The translations under genes and the position numbers were made by a program. Below are positions 50,907 through 59,572 of a DNA stretch of 64,000 nt, piece by piece. The DNA comes from CAVVSD01 sp963750895. Its GTDB lineage: Bacteria > Actinomycetota > Thermoleophilia > Solirubrobacterales > Solirubrobacteraceae. The notes below the pieces were generated by a model. The model searched no databases. It was not told the origin of the DNA and saw only the letters and a program-made list of their open reading frames with translations. Every line of letters starts with the position of its first letter. The stretch's first letter is position 1. Location of the stretch: positions 868,001 to 932,000 of the forward strand of contig CAVVSD010000006.1 of NCBI GenBank assembly GCA_963750895.1, read 5' to 3'.

Positions 50907-52190
50907 GTGGGCACGACCCGGCGGGTGAACGCGAGGCGAGCACACGGCCTGGACGGCCTGCGCGGGCTGGCCGCCCTGGGGATCCTGGTCCTGCACGTGT
51001 GGATGTACACGCAGGCGAACGACCCGACCCACAACGTGCTCGTCGATCGCGTGATCGGCGAGTTCCGGACGGGCGTGGAGCTGTTCTTCGTGCTGTCCGC
51101 GTTCCTCCTCGCCGCCCCGTGGGTCGCCGCGTCGCGCGGCGACCGCCCGGCGCCGCACCTCGGGCGCTTCGCGATCCGCCGTGCCACGCGGATCGTCCCC
51201 GGCTACCTCGTCGCGCTCATCGGCTCGCTCCTGCTCCTGCACGGCACCGGGCACCCGCGCGACATCGGCCTGGGCGACCTGCCGCTCTTCCTGCTCTTCA
51301 TCCCCAACCTCGTCCCGGCGACACGCAACATGCTCGACCCGCCGATGTGGACGATGCACGTCGAGGTGAGCTTCTACCTGGCTCTCCCACTCATCGGCTG
51401 GGCGATCACGCGGCTGGCGCGCCGCTGGTCGCTGAGCGGCCCGCTCGCCCTGTGCGCCACGCTCATCGGCGCGAGCGTCGCGTGGGTCGCACTGAGCTAC
51501 GCGGCCGGCTGGGAGCCCGAGGTGACGTGGACGCTGCCGACGTACCTCGGCGCCTTCGCGTGCGGGATCGGCGCCGCGATCCTCGTCCACGGCCGCACGC
51601 TGCGCCCGATCCACGCCCTGGGCCTCGTGCTCGCCGGCGGATCACTCGTCCTGCTCAACGCGATCTGGCACAGCGGGGGTCAGACAGGCGCCGCCGGGGC
51701 CATCCTCAGGGATCTCCCCGCGTCGATCGGCTTCGCGGCGATCGTCGCGGCCGTCGCGATGCGGCCGTCCCGCATCCTCGGCGTGGCGCCGCTGCGCGTG
51801 CTCGGCGCGATCTCGCTCGGCGTCTACCTGTGGCACATGCCGGTGCTGTACGCGCTCCAGGTCCACGACCTCATGCCGGAGACCTTCTGGGCCGCGCTGC
51901 CACGCGTGCTCGTCCCGGCCCTGGCGCTGGCCGGCGCCAGCTGGGTGCTCGTCGAGCGCCCGGCGCTGCGCTGGAGCGCGAGGTACACGCGGCGCTCGGG
52001 TCGCGTGAGCCCGCGGGCGCCAGGTCGCGGTGCGATGATCCCGCCCCGATGCGGCGCCTGCGGCTCGCCCTCGTCAGCCATCTGGAGTCCACGCACGTCG
52101 GGCGGGTCGTGTACGGCGCGATCATCGGCCTGGCGCTCGTCGTCGCGCTCCAGGCCCATCCGCCCGGCTCCGGCACCGTCGTCGCGCTGA
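50907..52190 (+). CDS. Acyltransferase 3 (OafA-like) membrane protein
   Basis: About 427 residues with ten or so membrane helices. The family start GLDGLRGLAALGILVLHVWM has the catalytic His, then GVELFFVLSAFLLAAPWV and RRATRIVPGYLVAL; near the end ISLGVYLWHMPVLY and WVLVERPAL. Acyltransferase 3 proteins O-acylate sugars of the cell surface. The family end should lie near VERPALRW (about 51970). The remaining 70 codons are Arg/Ser/Pro-rich and overlap the next gene in another frame, so the true stop may be earlier or the frame disturbed. Start GTG 50907. Confidence 0.82.
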   Translation: MGTTRRVNARRAHGLDGLRGLAALGILVLHVWMYTQANDPTHNVLVDRVIGEFRTGVELFFVLSAFLLAAPWVAASRGDRPAPHLGRFAIRRATRIVPGYLVALIGSLLLLHGTGHPRDIGLGDLPLFLLFIPNLVPATRNMLDPPMWTMHVEVSFYLALPLIGWAITRLARRWSLSGPLALCATLIGASVAWVALSYAAGWEPEVTWTLPTYLGAFACGIGAAILVHGRTLRPIHALGLVLAGGSLVLLNAIWHSGGQTGAAGAILRDLPASIGFAAIVAAVAMRPSRILGVAPLRVLGAISLGVYLWHMPVLYALQVHDLMPETFWAALPRVLVPALALAGASWVLVERPALRWSARYTRRSGRVSPRAPGRGAMIPPRCGACGSPSSAIWSPRTSGGSCTARSSAWRSSSRSRPIRPAPAPSSR

Positions 52191-52608
52191 TCATCGGCAC
52201 CGCGGTGGCGGTCGGCCTGGCCGAGCTCTACAGCGAGGTGCTCGGCACGGAGACGCGGCACGCGGCGGCGCGCGCGACACGAGGAGATCGCCGCCGCTGC
52301 TCGACGACAGCGTCGCCGTCGCGTTCGGCACCGCCTTCCCCGCCGTCTTCTTCGTCCTCGCCATGGCGAACGTCATCGACGACGACACGGCGTTCAACGT
52401 CGCGAAGTGGAGCGGCCTCGGCCTGATCGCGTTCTACGGCTACTGCGCCGGCCGGCTGGCCGGCGCAGGGACGAAGGGAGCGCTGCTCCAGGCCTTCGCC
52501 GTCGCGCTCATCGGCGGCGCGCTCATCGCGGTGAAGGCGCTACTTCACTGTACGATCCCTCAGACCGGCGACGACGGCCGCGCCAGCCCCTCCGCGAGAT
52601 CGCCGTAG
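52049..52608 (+). CDS. Four-helix membrane protein, with two +1 frameshifts
   Basis: The N-terminal part (VGRVVYGAIIGLALVVAL, ALIIGTAVAVGLAELYSEVLG) is in one frame to about 52276. A six-residue piece (HEEIAP region) needs a +1 shift, and a second +1 near 52293 gives LLDDSVAVAFGTAFPAVFFVL, VAKWSGLGLIAFYGYCAGRLAG and a closing ALIGGALIAVKALL helix. Removing one base at each point gives 185 residues. This fits actinobacterial membrane proteins of unknown function with four or five helices. The 3' end overlaps the groEL-like gene by 49 bases. Confidence 0.7.
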
Positions 52609-54209
52609 CCCGGGGCGATGATCGCGCCCGGCTGGGCGATCATCTCCTCGGCCACGAGCGCCTCGGTCGTGAGCATGAGCGCCGCGACCGACGCCGCGTT
52701 CTGCAGGCTCAGCCGCGTCACGCGGACCGGGTCGATGACCCCCGACTCCGTGAGGTCGCCGAACTCGCCGGTCAGCGCGTTCAGCCCGTGGGTCGCCGGC
52801 ATCGCCCGGACCTGGTCGACGACGGAGTGCCCGTCGTGCCCGGCGTTCGAGGCGATCCAGTACAGCGGGTCGCTCAGCACGGAGCGCACGACGTCCACGC
52901 CCGCAGCGCGGTCGCCCTCGAGGTCGACGTCGTCCAGCGCCGTCTCCGCTCGCAGCAGCGCGGTGCCGCCGCCGGGCACGTAGCCCTCGGCCATCGCCGC
53001 GCGCGTCGCGGCCAGCGAGCCCTCGGTGCGCCGCAGGCGCTCCTTGGCCTCGACGTCGGTCGCGCCGCCGACCCGCAGGACGGCGAGCCGGCTCGACAGC
53101 CTCGCCCGGCGCTCGCGCAGGGAGTCGATGTCGCCTTCGTGCGTCGCCCGCTCCAGCTCGACCGTGATCTCGTTCAGCCGGCCGGCGACGGCGTCCTGGC
53201 TGCCGGAGCCCTCGATGAACGTCGTGGAGTCCTCGGTGACGATCACCCGGCGCGCCCGGCCCAGGTGGTGCGGCTCGACCCCTTCGAGGCTCAGGCCGGC
53301 CTCCGGCGTGATGACGCTGCCGCCGGTGAACGCGGCGAGGTCCTCGAGGTAGGCGACGCGGCGGTGCCCGAAGCCCGGGGCGCGGATCGCCGTCGCGTCC
53401 ATCGTCCCGTGCCGGTTGTTCTGCACGAGCATCCCGAGCGCCGCCCCGTCGACCTTCTCGGCGAGGATGATCAGCGGCTCGGGGCGCCGCATGACCTGGC
53501 CGATCGCGCCCATGAGCTCCTGGACGGTGGAGATCGGCTGCGTCGTCATGAGGACGTAGGGGTTGTCGAGCACCGTCTCCATCCGCATGCGGTCGCGGAT
53601 GAGGTAGGGCGACATGTGCCCGTTCTCGACGTGCAGGCCCTCGACGAAGTCGACGCTGACGCCGGGGAGGTCGTCCTCCTCGACGCTCACGACGCCGTCG
53701 TCGCCGACGCGGTGCAGCGCCTCGGCGACCGCGCGGCCGATCCGCTCGTCCTCCTTGGCGGCGATCGTGGCGATGTGGGTCAGCGTGTCGAGGTCGTCGA
53801 TGGACCGGGCGTTGCGCAGCAGATCGGCGACGACGAGCTCCACCGCGTCCTCGATGCCCCGGCGCAGCAGCATCGGGTTGACGCCGTCGGCCAGCACGCG
53901 CATGCCCTCGCGCAGGAGCGACTGGGCGAGCAGCGTCGCCGTCGTCGTCCCGTCGCCGGTGAGGTCGGACGTCTTGGATGCGACCTCGCGGACGAGCTGC
54001 GCACCCATGTTCGCGAACTGGTCGGAGAGCTCGATCTCGCGGGCGATCGACACGCCGTCGTTCGTGATCGTGGGCGCGCCGGTGAGGCGCTCGAGGACGA
54101 CGTTGCGGCCCTTGGGCCCGAGCGTGACCTTCACGGTGTCGGCCAGCTCGTCGACGCCGCGCTGCAGGCGGCGCCGTGCGTCGTCGTTGAAGCGGATCAT
54201 CTTGCCCAT
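52560..54209 (-). CDS. Divergent GroEL-like chaperonin of the alkane monooxygenase cluster
   Basis: A 549-residue Hsp60. It has TVKVTLGPKGRNVVLE, the ATPase loop GDGTTTATLLAQSLL, EGMRVLADGVNP, and GYVPGGGTALLRAE near the end. Compared with housekeeping GroEL it lacks the Gly-Gly-Met tail (ends GLARPSSPV) and has many substitutions. It is the last gene of the prm cluster, the position of MimG/GroL in mycobacterial and rhodococcal propane monooxygenase loci, where it is needed to fold the oxygenase. No groES is adjacent. Seventeen bases separate it from the dehydrogenase gene. Confidence 0.9.
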   Translation of the reverse strand: MGKMIRFNDDARRRLQRGVDELADTVKVTLGPKGRNVVLERLTGAPTITNDGVSIAREIELSDQFANMGAQLVREVASKTSDLTGDGTTTATLLAQSLLREGMRVLADGVNPMLLRRGIEDAVELVVADLLRNARSIDDLDTLTHIATIAAKEDERIGRAVAEALHRVGDDGVVSVEEDDLPGVSVDFVEGLHVENGHMSPYLIRDRMRMETVLDNPYVLMTTQPISTVQELMGAIGQVMRRPEPLIILAEKVDGAALGMLVQNNRHGTMDATAIRAPGFGHRRVAYLEDLAAFTGGSVITPEAGLSLEGVEPHHLGRARRVIVTEDSTTFIEGSGSQDAVAGRLNEITVELERATHEGDIDSLRERRARLSSRLAVLRVGGATDVEAKERLRRTEGSLAATRAAMAEGYVPGGGTALLRAETALDDVDLEGDRAAGVDVVRSVLSDPLYWIASNAGHDGHSVVDQVRAMPATHGLNALTGEFGDLTESGVIDPVRVTRLSLQNAASVAALMLTTEALVAEEMIAQPGAIIAPGYGDLAEGLARPSSPV

Positions 54210-54225
54210 CGGAGTGATTCCCCTC

Positions 54226-55260
54226 TCAGGCCGCGTCGGCGACCAGGATCCCGCGCCCCTGGAGGCGTCCCTGGTCGAGGTCCGCCATGGCGTCGTTGAC
54301 GGCGTCGAGCGGGTAGCCGCTCGTGTGCAGGCTGACCTTGCCCTGCGCGGTCAGCGTCATCAGCTCGGAGAGGTCGTTGTAGGACCCCACGAGGTTGCCG
54401 ATGAAGTTGATCTCCCGCGAGATGATGTCGATCGTCGGGACGTTGACGTTCTCGCCGTAGCCGATGACGTAGTACGACCCCGCCTGGCGCAGCATCGCCA
54501 CGCCCTCGGGGATCACGCCGCGCTCGCCGACGAAGTCGATGATCGCCTCGGCGCCGAGGCCGTCGGTCATCTCGAGGATCGTGTCGACCTGCTTGCCGTC
54601 GGCCGCGACCGTGGTGTCCGCGCCGATCTCCCCGGCCAGCGCCCGCGCGCGCTCGGACGGGTCGACGACGATGACCTCGGCGGGCGTCATCGCCTTCAGG
54701 CACTGGATGCCGATGTGGCCCAGCCCGCCGGCGCCGATCACGACGGCGCGTGAGCCGGGGTAGAGGATCGTCGCCGCCTTCTTGACCGCGTGGTAGGCCG
54801 TGAGCCCGGCGTCCGCCAGCGCTGCGATGTCCTTCGGGTGCAGCGACGGATCGAGCTTCACGACCGACCGCGCGGTGGTCTTCAGCAGCTCGGCGAACCC
54901 CCCGTCCGTCGAGATGCCAGGGAACGTGTTGTCCGTGCAGTGCACGTCGTCGCCGGCGCGGCAGGCCCGGCACAGGCCACAGGTGACGAGCGGGTGCAGG
55001 ATGACCGTGTCGCCGACGGCCACGTTGGTGACCGCGGAGCCGATCTCGTGGACCCAGCCGGCGTTCTCGTGCCCGAGGACGTAGGGCAGCTGGACGCCGC
55101 TCTTCTCGGCCCACTGGCCCTCCTGCACGTGCAGGTCGGTCCGGCACAGGCCGGCGCCGCCGATGCGCACGATGACGTCGTGCGGCCCGGTGATCTCGGG
55201 CTCGGGGATCTGCTCGACGGCGAGCGCCTCGTGGTACTTGTGCAAGCGGGCGGCGATCAT
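54226..55260 (-). CDS. Zinc-dependent alcohol dehydrogenase
   Basis: A 344-residue MDR-family enzyme. Catalytic zinc ligands are Cys39 (GLCRTDLH), His64 and Glu65 (GHENAG); structural zinc is held by Cys94, 97, 100 and 108. The NAD site is VVIGAGGLGHIGIQ. In the prm cluster it should oxidise 1- or 2-propanol (or another alkane-derived alcohol). It starts at ATG 55260, overlapping the stop of the DUF59 gene (ATGA). It corresponds in position to prmE of Rhodococcus clusters; the substrate is inferred from context. Confidence 0.93.
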   Translation of the reverse strand: MIAARLHKYHEALAVEQIPEPEITGPHDVIVRIGGAGLCRTDLHVQEGQWAEKSGVQLPYVLGHENAGWVHEIGSAVTNVAVGDTVILHPLVTCGLCRACRAGDDVHCTDNTFPGISTDGGFAELLKTTARSVVKLDPSLHPKDIAALADAGLTAYHAVKKAATILYPGSRAVVIGAGGLGHIGIQCLKAMTPAEVIVVDPSERARALAGEIGADTTVAADGKQVDTILEMTDGLGAEAIIDFVGERGVIPEGVAMLRQAGSYYVIGYGENVNVPTIDIISREINFIGNLVGSYNDLSELMTLTAQGKVSLHTSGYPLDAVNDAMADLDQGRLQGRGILVADAA

Positions 55261-55955
55261 GCCGCCACCTCCTCTGTGGGGTCGGGCACGCCGTGGCGGA
55301 CCCGCAGCAGCGAGCGACACAGCCCGCCGTTGCTCTCCAGGCTCAGGCCGACGAGCCGCGCGCGGCGCAGCCACGTGGTCAGGTCCTCCGCCGGGATCGC
55401 CGCGCCGTCGCCGGACACGAGTGCGGGGGAGTCGGGGTCGTGTGGGAGGCCGAGCTCCGCGCGCAACGTCACGCAGCGCTCGGCATCCGCACCGGCGGGG
55501 AGGTCGGCGAGGCGCAGGGCCACCGCGTCGGCCGGGTCCATCCCCGCCTTCAGCAGCACGTCGCAGACGCGGCCCTGGCGGGCGAGCAGCGCCTTGCGCC
55601 GGAAGAGCGTGCGCAGCTCGTCCAGCGCGCCGGTCTCCTCGCCTGGGAACGCGTCGGCGAACGTGCCGCCGCCCACCAGAGCGGCGTTGATCTCCGCGCC
55701 GGTGTAGTGGTCGTCGAGGACGACCGTGACGTCGCCGACCTCGGGCAGGCGGGCGACGGCGTCACGCGCGTCGATCGCCATGAGGAAGGCGAAGTTCGGC
55801 GCGCACTGGGGTGTGGGCAGGCGCAGATGCACGTCGACGTCGCCGGCGTCCGAGGCGACGCACGAGCCGACGAAGCCGAGCGTCGTGATCGGCTCGTCGA
55901 GCTCGGGGTCGATGACGCCGGCGAGCGCCTCCAGCGCCTGCGCCTGCAGGGTCAT
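55257..55955 (-). CDS. MIP18/DUF59 metal-sulfur cluster assembly-type protein
   Basis: A 232-residue protein. The N-terminal DUF59 domain (about 1-95) reads ALAGVIDPELDEPITTLGFV and has RLPTPQCAPNFAFLM with the conserved Cys. The C-terminal half is not part of that domain (FRRKALLARQGRVCDVLLKAG; YTGAEINAAL) and is seen in proteins of propane monooxygenase clusters. DUF59 proteins help insert Fe-S or other metal centres, so a role in assembling the diiron site or the PrmB 2Fe-2S cluster is plausible. Start and stop are coupled to both neighbours. Confidence 0.85.
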   Translation of the reverse strand: MTLQAQALEALAGVIDPELDEPITTLGFVGSCVASDAGDVDVHLRLPTPQCAPNFAFLMAIDARDAVARLPEVGDVTVVLDDHYTGAEINAALVGGGTFADAFPGEETGALDELRTLFRRKALLARQGRVCDVLLKAGMDPADAVALRLADLPAGADAERCVTLRAELGLPHDPDSPALVSGDGAAIPAEDLTTWLRRARLVGLSLESNGGLCRSLLRVRHGVPDPTEEVAA

Positions 55956-56995
55956 CACGCGGCACCCTCCACGAGCTGCGCGTCGTCGCGGGCGCCCGCG
56001 CCCGGCAGGTCCATGCCCTCGGGCACCGGGATGCCGTAGAGCTTGGCGGCGTTCAGGCCCAGGATCTTGCGCTTCGCCTCGTTCGTCCAGCGCGGGTAGT
56101 CCGAGAACGAGTCGTCGGGGTAGTCCCAGCTCAGCAGACCGTCGATCTGCCACTTGGGCTCCCAGATCGCGTAGTCGCTGCCGAACAGCATCTTGTCCTC
56201 GCCGACCCAGAACAGCAGCTCGCCCATGACCTTGGCGAAGAACCGCGGGCGGGCGTGCATGAGGCCGCCGACGACGACCGACAGGCCGGCGTAGACGTTG
56301 GGCTCCTGCGTCGCCATGAAGCAGAAGTCCTCGATGCGCGGCAGCCCGACGTGCTCGACGATGAAGTTGAGGTCCGTGAAGCTCGTCGCCGCGCGGTCGA
56401 CGTCGGCGACGTCGAAGGCGTCCTTGTCCAGCGGCCAGATCGTCGGCCCCTTGTGGACGTGGATGTTCTTGATGCCCAGCTCGCGGCAGAGCTCGAGGAA
56501 CGGCACCGCCTCGGGATCGTCGAGCTTCCAGCCGCGCGAGCCCTCACGCCACTCGGCGGTGTAGAGCTTCACGCCCTGCAGGCCGTACTTCGCGTGGTCG
56601 GCCCGCAGCTGCTCCAGGCCGGCCTCGCCCTCGCGCGGATCCCAGCGCCCGTTGACGATGAGCTTGCCGGGGAACCGGTCCAGCAGCGCGGCGTTCTGCT
56701 CGATGTCGTTGAAGCCCTTCGTGTACCACTCCTTCAGGTACGTCGACTGGAACACGGCGTGGTCGACGCCGCCCTCCACGAAGACGTCCTTCTCGAAGTC
56801 GTCCACCGAGTACTTCTGGAAGTGCTCGAGCGTCCAGTGCGTGTCGGCCGGCCCCAGGCCCTGGTAGGCGTGGAAGCACTCGATCCAGCCCTTGGCGTAC
56901 TCCTCGGCGCCGGGCACCCAGTTCTCCGGGCTCGCGTCCCAGAAGTGCAGGTGGCTGTCGACGATGAAGTACTTCTCCCCGTTCTTCTCGTACAC
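55955..56995 (-). CDS. Amidohydrolase-2 family protein of the prm cluster
   Basis: A 346-residue metal hydrolase. The metal site begins with VDSHLHFWD (HxH), and VEHVGLPRIEDF and FGSDYAIWEPKW supply the later His and Asp. GTG 56995 is chosen because GGGGAGG lies seven bases upstream. In alkane monooxygenase loci a gene of this family lies right after the coupling protein, and in mycobacteria it is reported to help make functional oxygenase. It is thus more likely an accessory protein than a catabolic enzyme, but this is inference. Confidence 0.88.
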   Translation of the reverse strand: MYEKNGEKYFIVDSHLHFWDASPENWVPGAEEYAKGWIECFHAYQGLGPADTHWTLEHFQKYSVDDFEKDVFVEGGVDHAVFQSTYLKEWYTKGFNDIEQNAALLDRFPGKLIVNGRWDPREGEAGLEQLRADHAKYGLQGVKLYTAEWREGSRGWKLDDPEAVPFLELCRELGIKNIHVHKGPTIWPLDKDAFDVADVDRAATSFTDLNFIVEHVGLPRIEDFCFMATQEPNVYAGLSVVVGGLMHARPRFFAKVMGELLFWVGEDKMLFGSDYAIWEPKWQIDGLLSWDYPDDSFSDYPRWTNEAKRKILGLNAAKLYGIPVPEGMDLPGAGARDDAQLVEGAA

Positions 56996-56997
56996 GA

Positions 56998-57348
56998 TCA
57001 GGCCTCCCCGACCACTTCGAGGTCGAAGCCGATGTACTCGGCCGCGTCCTCGGGGTTCGCGAACATCAGGACCCGGTCGTCGAGCACCACCATGCGGCCG
57101 TAGTGCGTCGACATGATCTCCTCGAAGTCGTCGTTGCCGAAGTCGGCCCACCCGAGGGCGTCGGCGATCTCCTGGAAGTCGAAGTCGATCTTGTTGATCC
57201 CGTCGACGCGGATCATCGACGGGAGCTCGCGGATCGTGATGTCCTTCTTGTCGGCCATCACCTGGGCCACGACGTAGCCGACCTGGTTGTTCATGAGGGT
57301 CACGCCGGCCTGGTTGGACGACGTGCGATCGGAGTGGAACTCGGTCAT
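56998..57348 (-). CDS. prmD: Propane monooxygenase coupling (effector) protein
   Basis: A 116-residue MmoB/DmpM-type effector. It has NNQVGYVVAQVMADKKDITI, RELPSMIRVDGINKIDF and the C-terminal HYGRMVVLDDRVLMFANPEDAAEY, with no cofactor ligands. The protein controls O2 access to the diiron site in PrmA. ATG 57348 overlaps the prmC stop (ATGA), and the next gene begins three bases after its stop. Confidence 0.95.
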   Translation of the reverse strand: MTEFHSDRTSSNQAGVTLMNNQVGYVVAQVMADKKDITIRELPSMIRVDGINKIDFDFQEIADALGWADFGNDDFEEIMSTHYGRMVVLDDRVLMFANPEDAAEYIGFDLEVVGEA

Positions 57349-58454
57349 GCGCGGATCTCCTTCGGGACGTCGAGCGTGAGGTCTTCCAGCAGATCGGCCA
57401 TGCGCGTCTTCGAGCGCTCCAGCGAGTCGTCGAAGCGCACGACGCGCTCGGAGATCTGCGACCAGATCGGCTGCATCTGCTGCGCGGCCTGCAGGCTCAC
57501 CGGGATCCACTCGTCCAGCCAGCTCTGCATGAGCGCCTTGTTGGCGGCGCCGTGCTGCGGGTCGTCGGCCAGCATCCGGTACAGGGCCCTGGCACCGCGC
57601 TGCTCGCGCGCGGTGTCGGCCTCGCCCGCGCCCATGACGACCGGGGTCACGAAGTCGCCCTGCAGCGCCGCGGCCTGCATGACGAACCCGCTGCGGAACA
57701 GCTCGCCCACGAGCGGCTCGAACACGACGGCCGTCGCGAAGAAGGCCTGGCCCCAGTCGCGGATGCCGGTGAGCTTCTCGACGTTCTCGCGCGCCCCCTG
57801 CCAGATCGGGTCGTTCTGCCACGCCTCCTTGTGGGCGGCGCCGTCGAACCCGTCGATCTGCTCGGAGACCTCGAGGTTGTAGAGGATGATGTCCTGCGCG
57901 AAGCGCAGCTTGTGGACCGCGCCGAGACACAGCGCGTTGTTGATCATGTTCGTCGGCGCGTCGCGCTGGGCCGGCGTGTAGACGTGCATGCCCAGCCCCT
58001 GCTCGGCGTGCGCCCAGGCCGACACGTGGCGCTCCACGACCTTGACCCAGCCCGTGTTCCACGCGGCGTAGGCGTCCGCTGCCTTGGCGTTCGCCAGGGT
58101 CTGCGAGATCTGCCGCACCGTGTTGGAGTTGTTGCGGTAGATCGTCTGTTCCCACTCCTCGTTGGGATCCAGGAACTCGTGCCAGTTGCTCGACTTCAGC
58201 TCGGTCCACTCCTGCGGGTAGCCGGAGCTCCCGTTCGCGAACGCGTAGACCCAGCCCTGGGTCAGGTGGCGCTCGGGATCGGGCTGGACGTCGACCGTCA
58301 CGTCCTCGTAGACCGACGCGCGGCGCTTGCGCGGCTCGAAGTAGTTGTACGACCGGCTGCGCGACGACGGGAACTCCTTGGCCCCGGCCTCGGCGTCGGT
58401 GAACACCGGCTTCGGGACGCTTCTCTCCGACGTCACCGTCGTGCCTTCGGGCAT
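57345..58454 (-). CDS. prmC: Propane monooxygenase hydroxylase small (beta) subunit
   Basis: A 369-residue ferritin-like subunit without metal ligands. Motifs SYNYFEPRKRRASVYEDVTVD, LKSSNWHEFLDPNEEWEQTIYRNN in two blocks, VERHVSAWAHAEQGLGMHVY and DWGQAFFATAVVFEPLVGELF match small hydroxylase subunits of soluble diiron monooxygenases. It pairs with PrmA to form the hydroxylase. Gene order prmABCD equals that of Rhodococcus prm and mycobacterial mim loci. Confidence 0.95.
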   Translation of the reverse strand: MPEGTTVTSERSVPKPVFTDAEAGAKEFPSSRSRSYNYFEPRKRRASVYEDVTVDVQPDPERHLTQGWVYAFANGSSGYPQEWTELKSSNWHEFLDPNEEWEQTIYRNNSNTVRQISQTLANAKAADAYAAWNTGWVKVVERHVSAWAHAEQGLGMHVYTPAQRDAPTNMINNALCLGAVHKLRFAQDIILYNLEVSEQIDGFDGAAHKEAWQNDPIWQGARENVEKLTGIRDWGQAFFATAVVFEPLVGELFRSGFVMQAAALQGDFVTPVVMGAGEADTAREQRGARALYRMLADDPQHGAANKALMQSWLDEWIPVSLQAAQQMQPIWSQISERVVRFDDSLERSKTRMADLLEDLTLDVPKEIRA

Positions 58455-58476
58455 GGTCTTCCTCTCCTGCTCGCGG

Positions 58477-59505
58477 TCAGTCCGCGGTCGTCGTGAACTT
58501 GTCGAAGTAGATGCGCGACTCGGGGCAGCCCCGGCGCTCCAGCAGGGCGATCGCCGCGTCGACCATCGGCGGCGGCCCGCACAGGTAGGCGTCGACCTCG
58601 GTGAGGTCCTCCTCCATCCGGTCGACGACGTCGGTGACGAGCCCCGTCTCGCCGTCCCACTCCTCGTCGGAGAGGGCGGGGACGAACCGCAGGTCGGGCA
58701 CCGACCCGCAGAGCCGCTCGAGCTCTGCGAGCTCGAACAGGTCGGCCGCGGTGCGCGCCCCGTAGTAGAAGGTCGCCGGCCGCTGCGTGCCCTTCTCGGC
58801 CATCGACCGCAGCAGCGACATGACCGGTGCCATCCCGGCCCCGCCGGCGATGAAGACGAGCCGCCTGGGGGAGGAGTCGCGCAGCGTGAAGACGCCGTAG
58901 GGGCCCGTGCAGGTCAGCTCGTCGCCGACCTTGATGCCGTGGCCGTTGGCCAGCAGCCCGGAGAAGTGCCCGCCCTCGTAGAGCTTGATCATGAACTCCA
59001 GGCGATCGGGCTCGCCGGGGGTGTTGGCCATCGAGAAGGACCGGTGCTCGCCGTCGGCGCCGGGGATCGCGATGTCCATGTACTGGCCCGCGTGGAACGT
59101 GATGCTGTCCGGGTCGCGCAGCTTGAGGACGAGGCGGCGGATGTCGTGGGTGAGGGGCTCGACGGCCTCCACCTCCGCGGTCGCCTCGACGATCGGCACG
59201 CCGCTGCGCAGCACCTCCTCGTCGTAGTTGATGAGCTCGATCTCGACGTCGGAGAGCGCGTGCGCCCGGCACAGCAGCGTGTAGCCCTCCTCCTCCTCGA
59301 AATCGGGCAGGGCGAACGTGGAGTAGCGATCGAGGTCGACCTCGCCGTCCAGGAGGAAGGACTTGCAGGCCGCGCACTGCCCCTCCTTGCAGCCGTGCAT
59401 GAGCATGACCCCCTGCCGGAACGCGGCGTTGAGGATCGTCTCGTCCTCGTCGACCTCGAGCTCGATGCCGACCGGCTCGAATCGCGCGATGTGCTTGTCG
59501 CCCAT
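58477..59505 (-). CDS. prmB: Propane monooxygenase reductase
   Basis: A 342-residue reductase. The N-terminal plant-type ferredoxin has Cys39, 44, 47 and 79 (GCKEGQCAAC, LLC). An FAD domain with RSFSMANTP and an NAD domain with VFIAGGAGMAPVMSLL and YLCGPPPMVDAA follow. It moves electrons from NADH to the diiron centre. I use ATG 59505; GTG 59523 would add six residues. It lies 67 bases after prmA on the same transcript. Confidence 0.95.
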   Translation of the reverse strand: MGDKHIARFEPVGIELEVDEDETILNAAFRQGVMLMHGCKEGQCAACKSFLLDGEVDLDRYSTFALPDFEEEEGYTLLCRAHALSDVEIELINYDEEVLRSGVPIVEATAEVEAVEPLTHDIRRLVLKLRDPDSITFHAGQYMDIAIPGADGEHRSFSMANTPGEPDRLEFMIKLYEGGHFSGLLANGHGIKVGDELTCTGPYGVFTLRDSSPRRLVFIAGGAGMAPVMSLLRSMAEKGTQRPATFYYGARTAADLFELAELERLCGSVPDLRFVPALSDEEWDGETGLVTDVVDRMEEDLTEVDAYLCGPPPMVDAAIALLERRGCPESRIYFDKFTTTAD

Positions 59506-59572
59506 GGTTGAGGACCTCGCCACCGGGGGGCACCACGGCCGGTCGGCCGCGGTGCCCGTCGGCGGAGGAGGA

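Noticed and set aside
52049..52190. Functional 142-base overlap between the acyltransferase and the membrane gene
   Set aside because: The acyltransferase family ends before the overlap, and the extra tail has shadow-like composition. Given the frame errors nearby, the overlap is probably not real.
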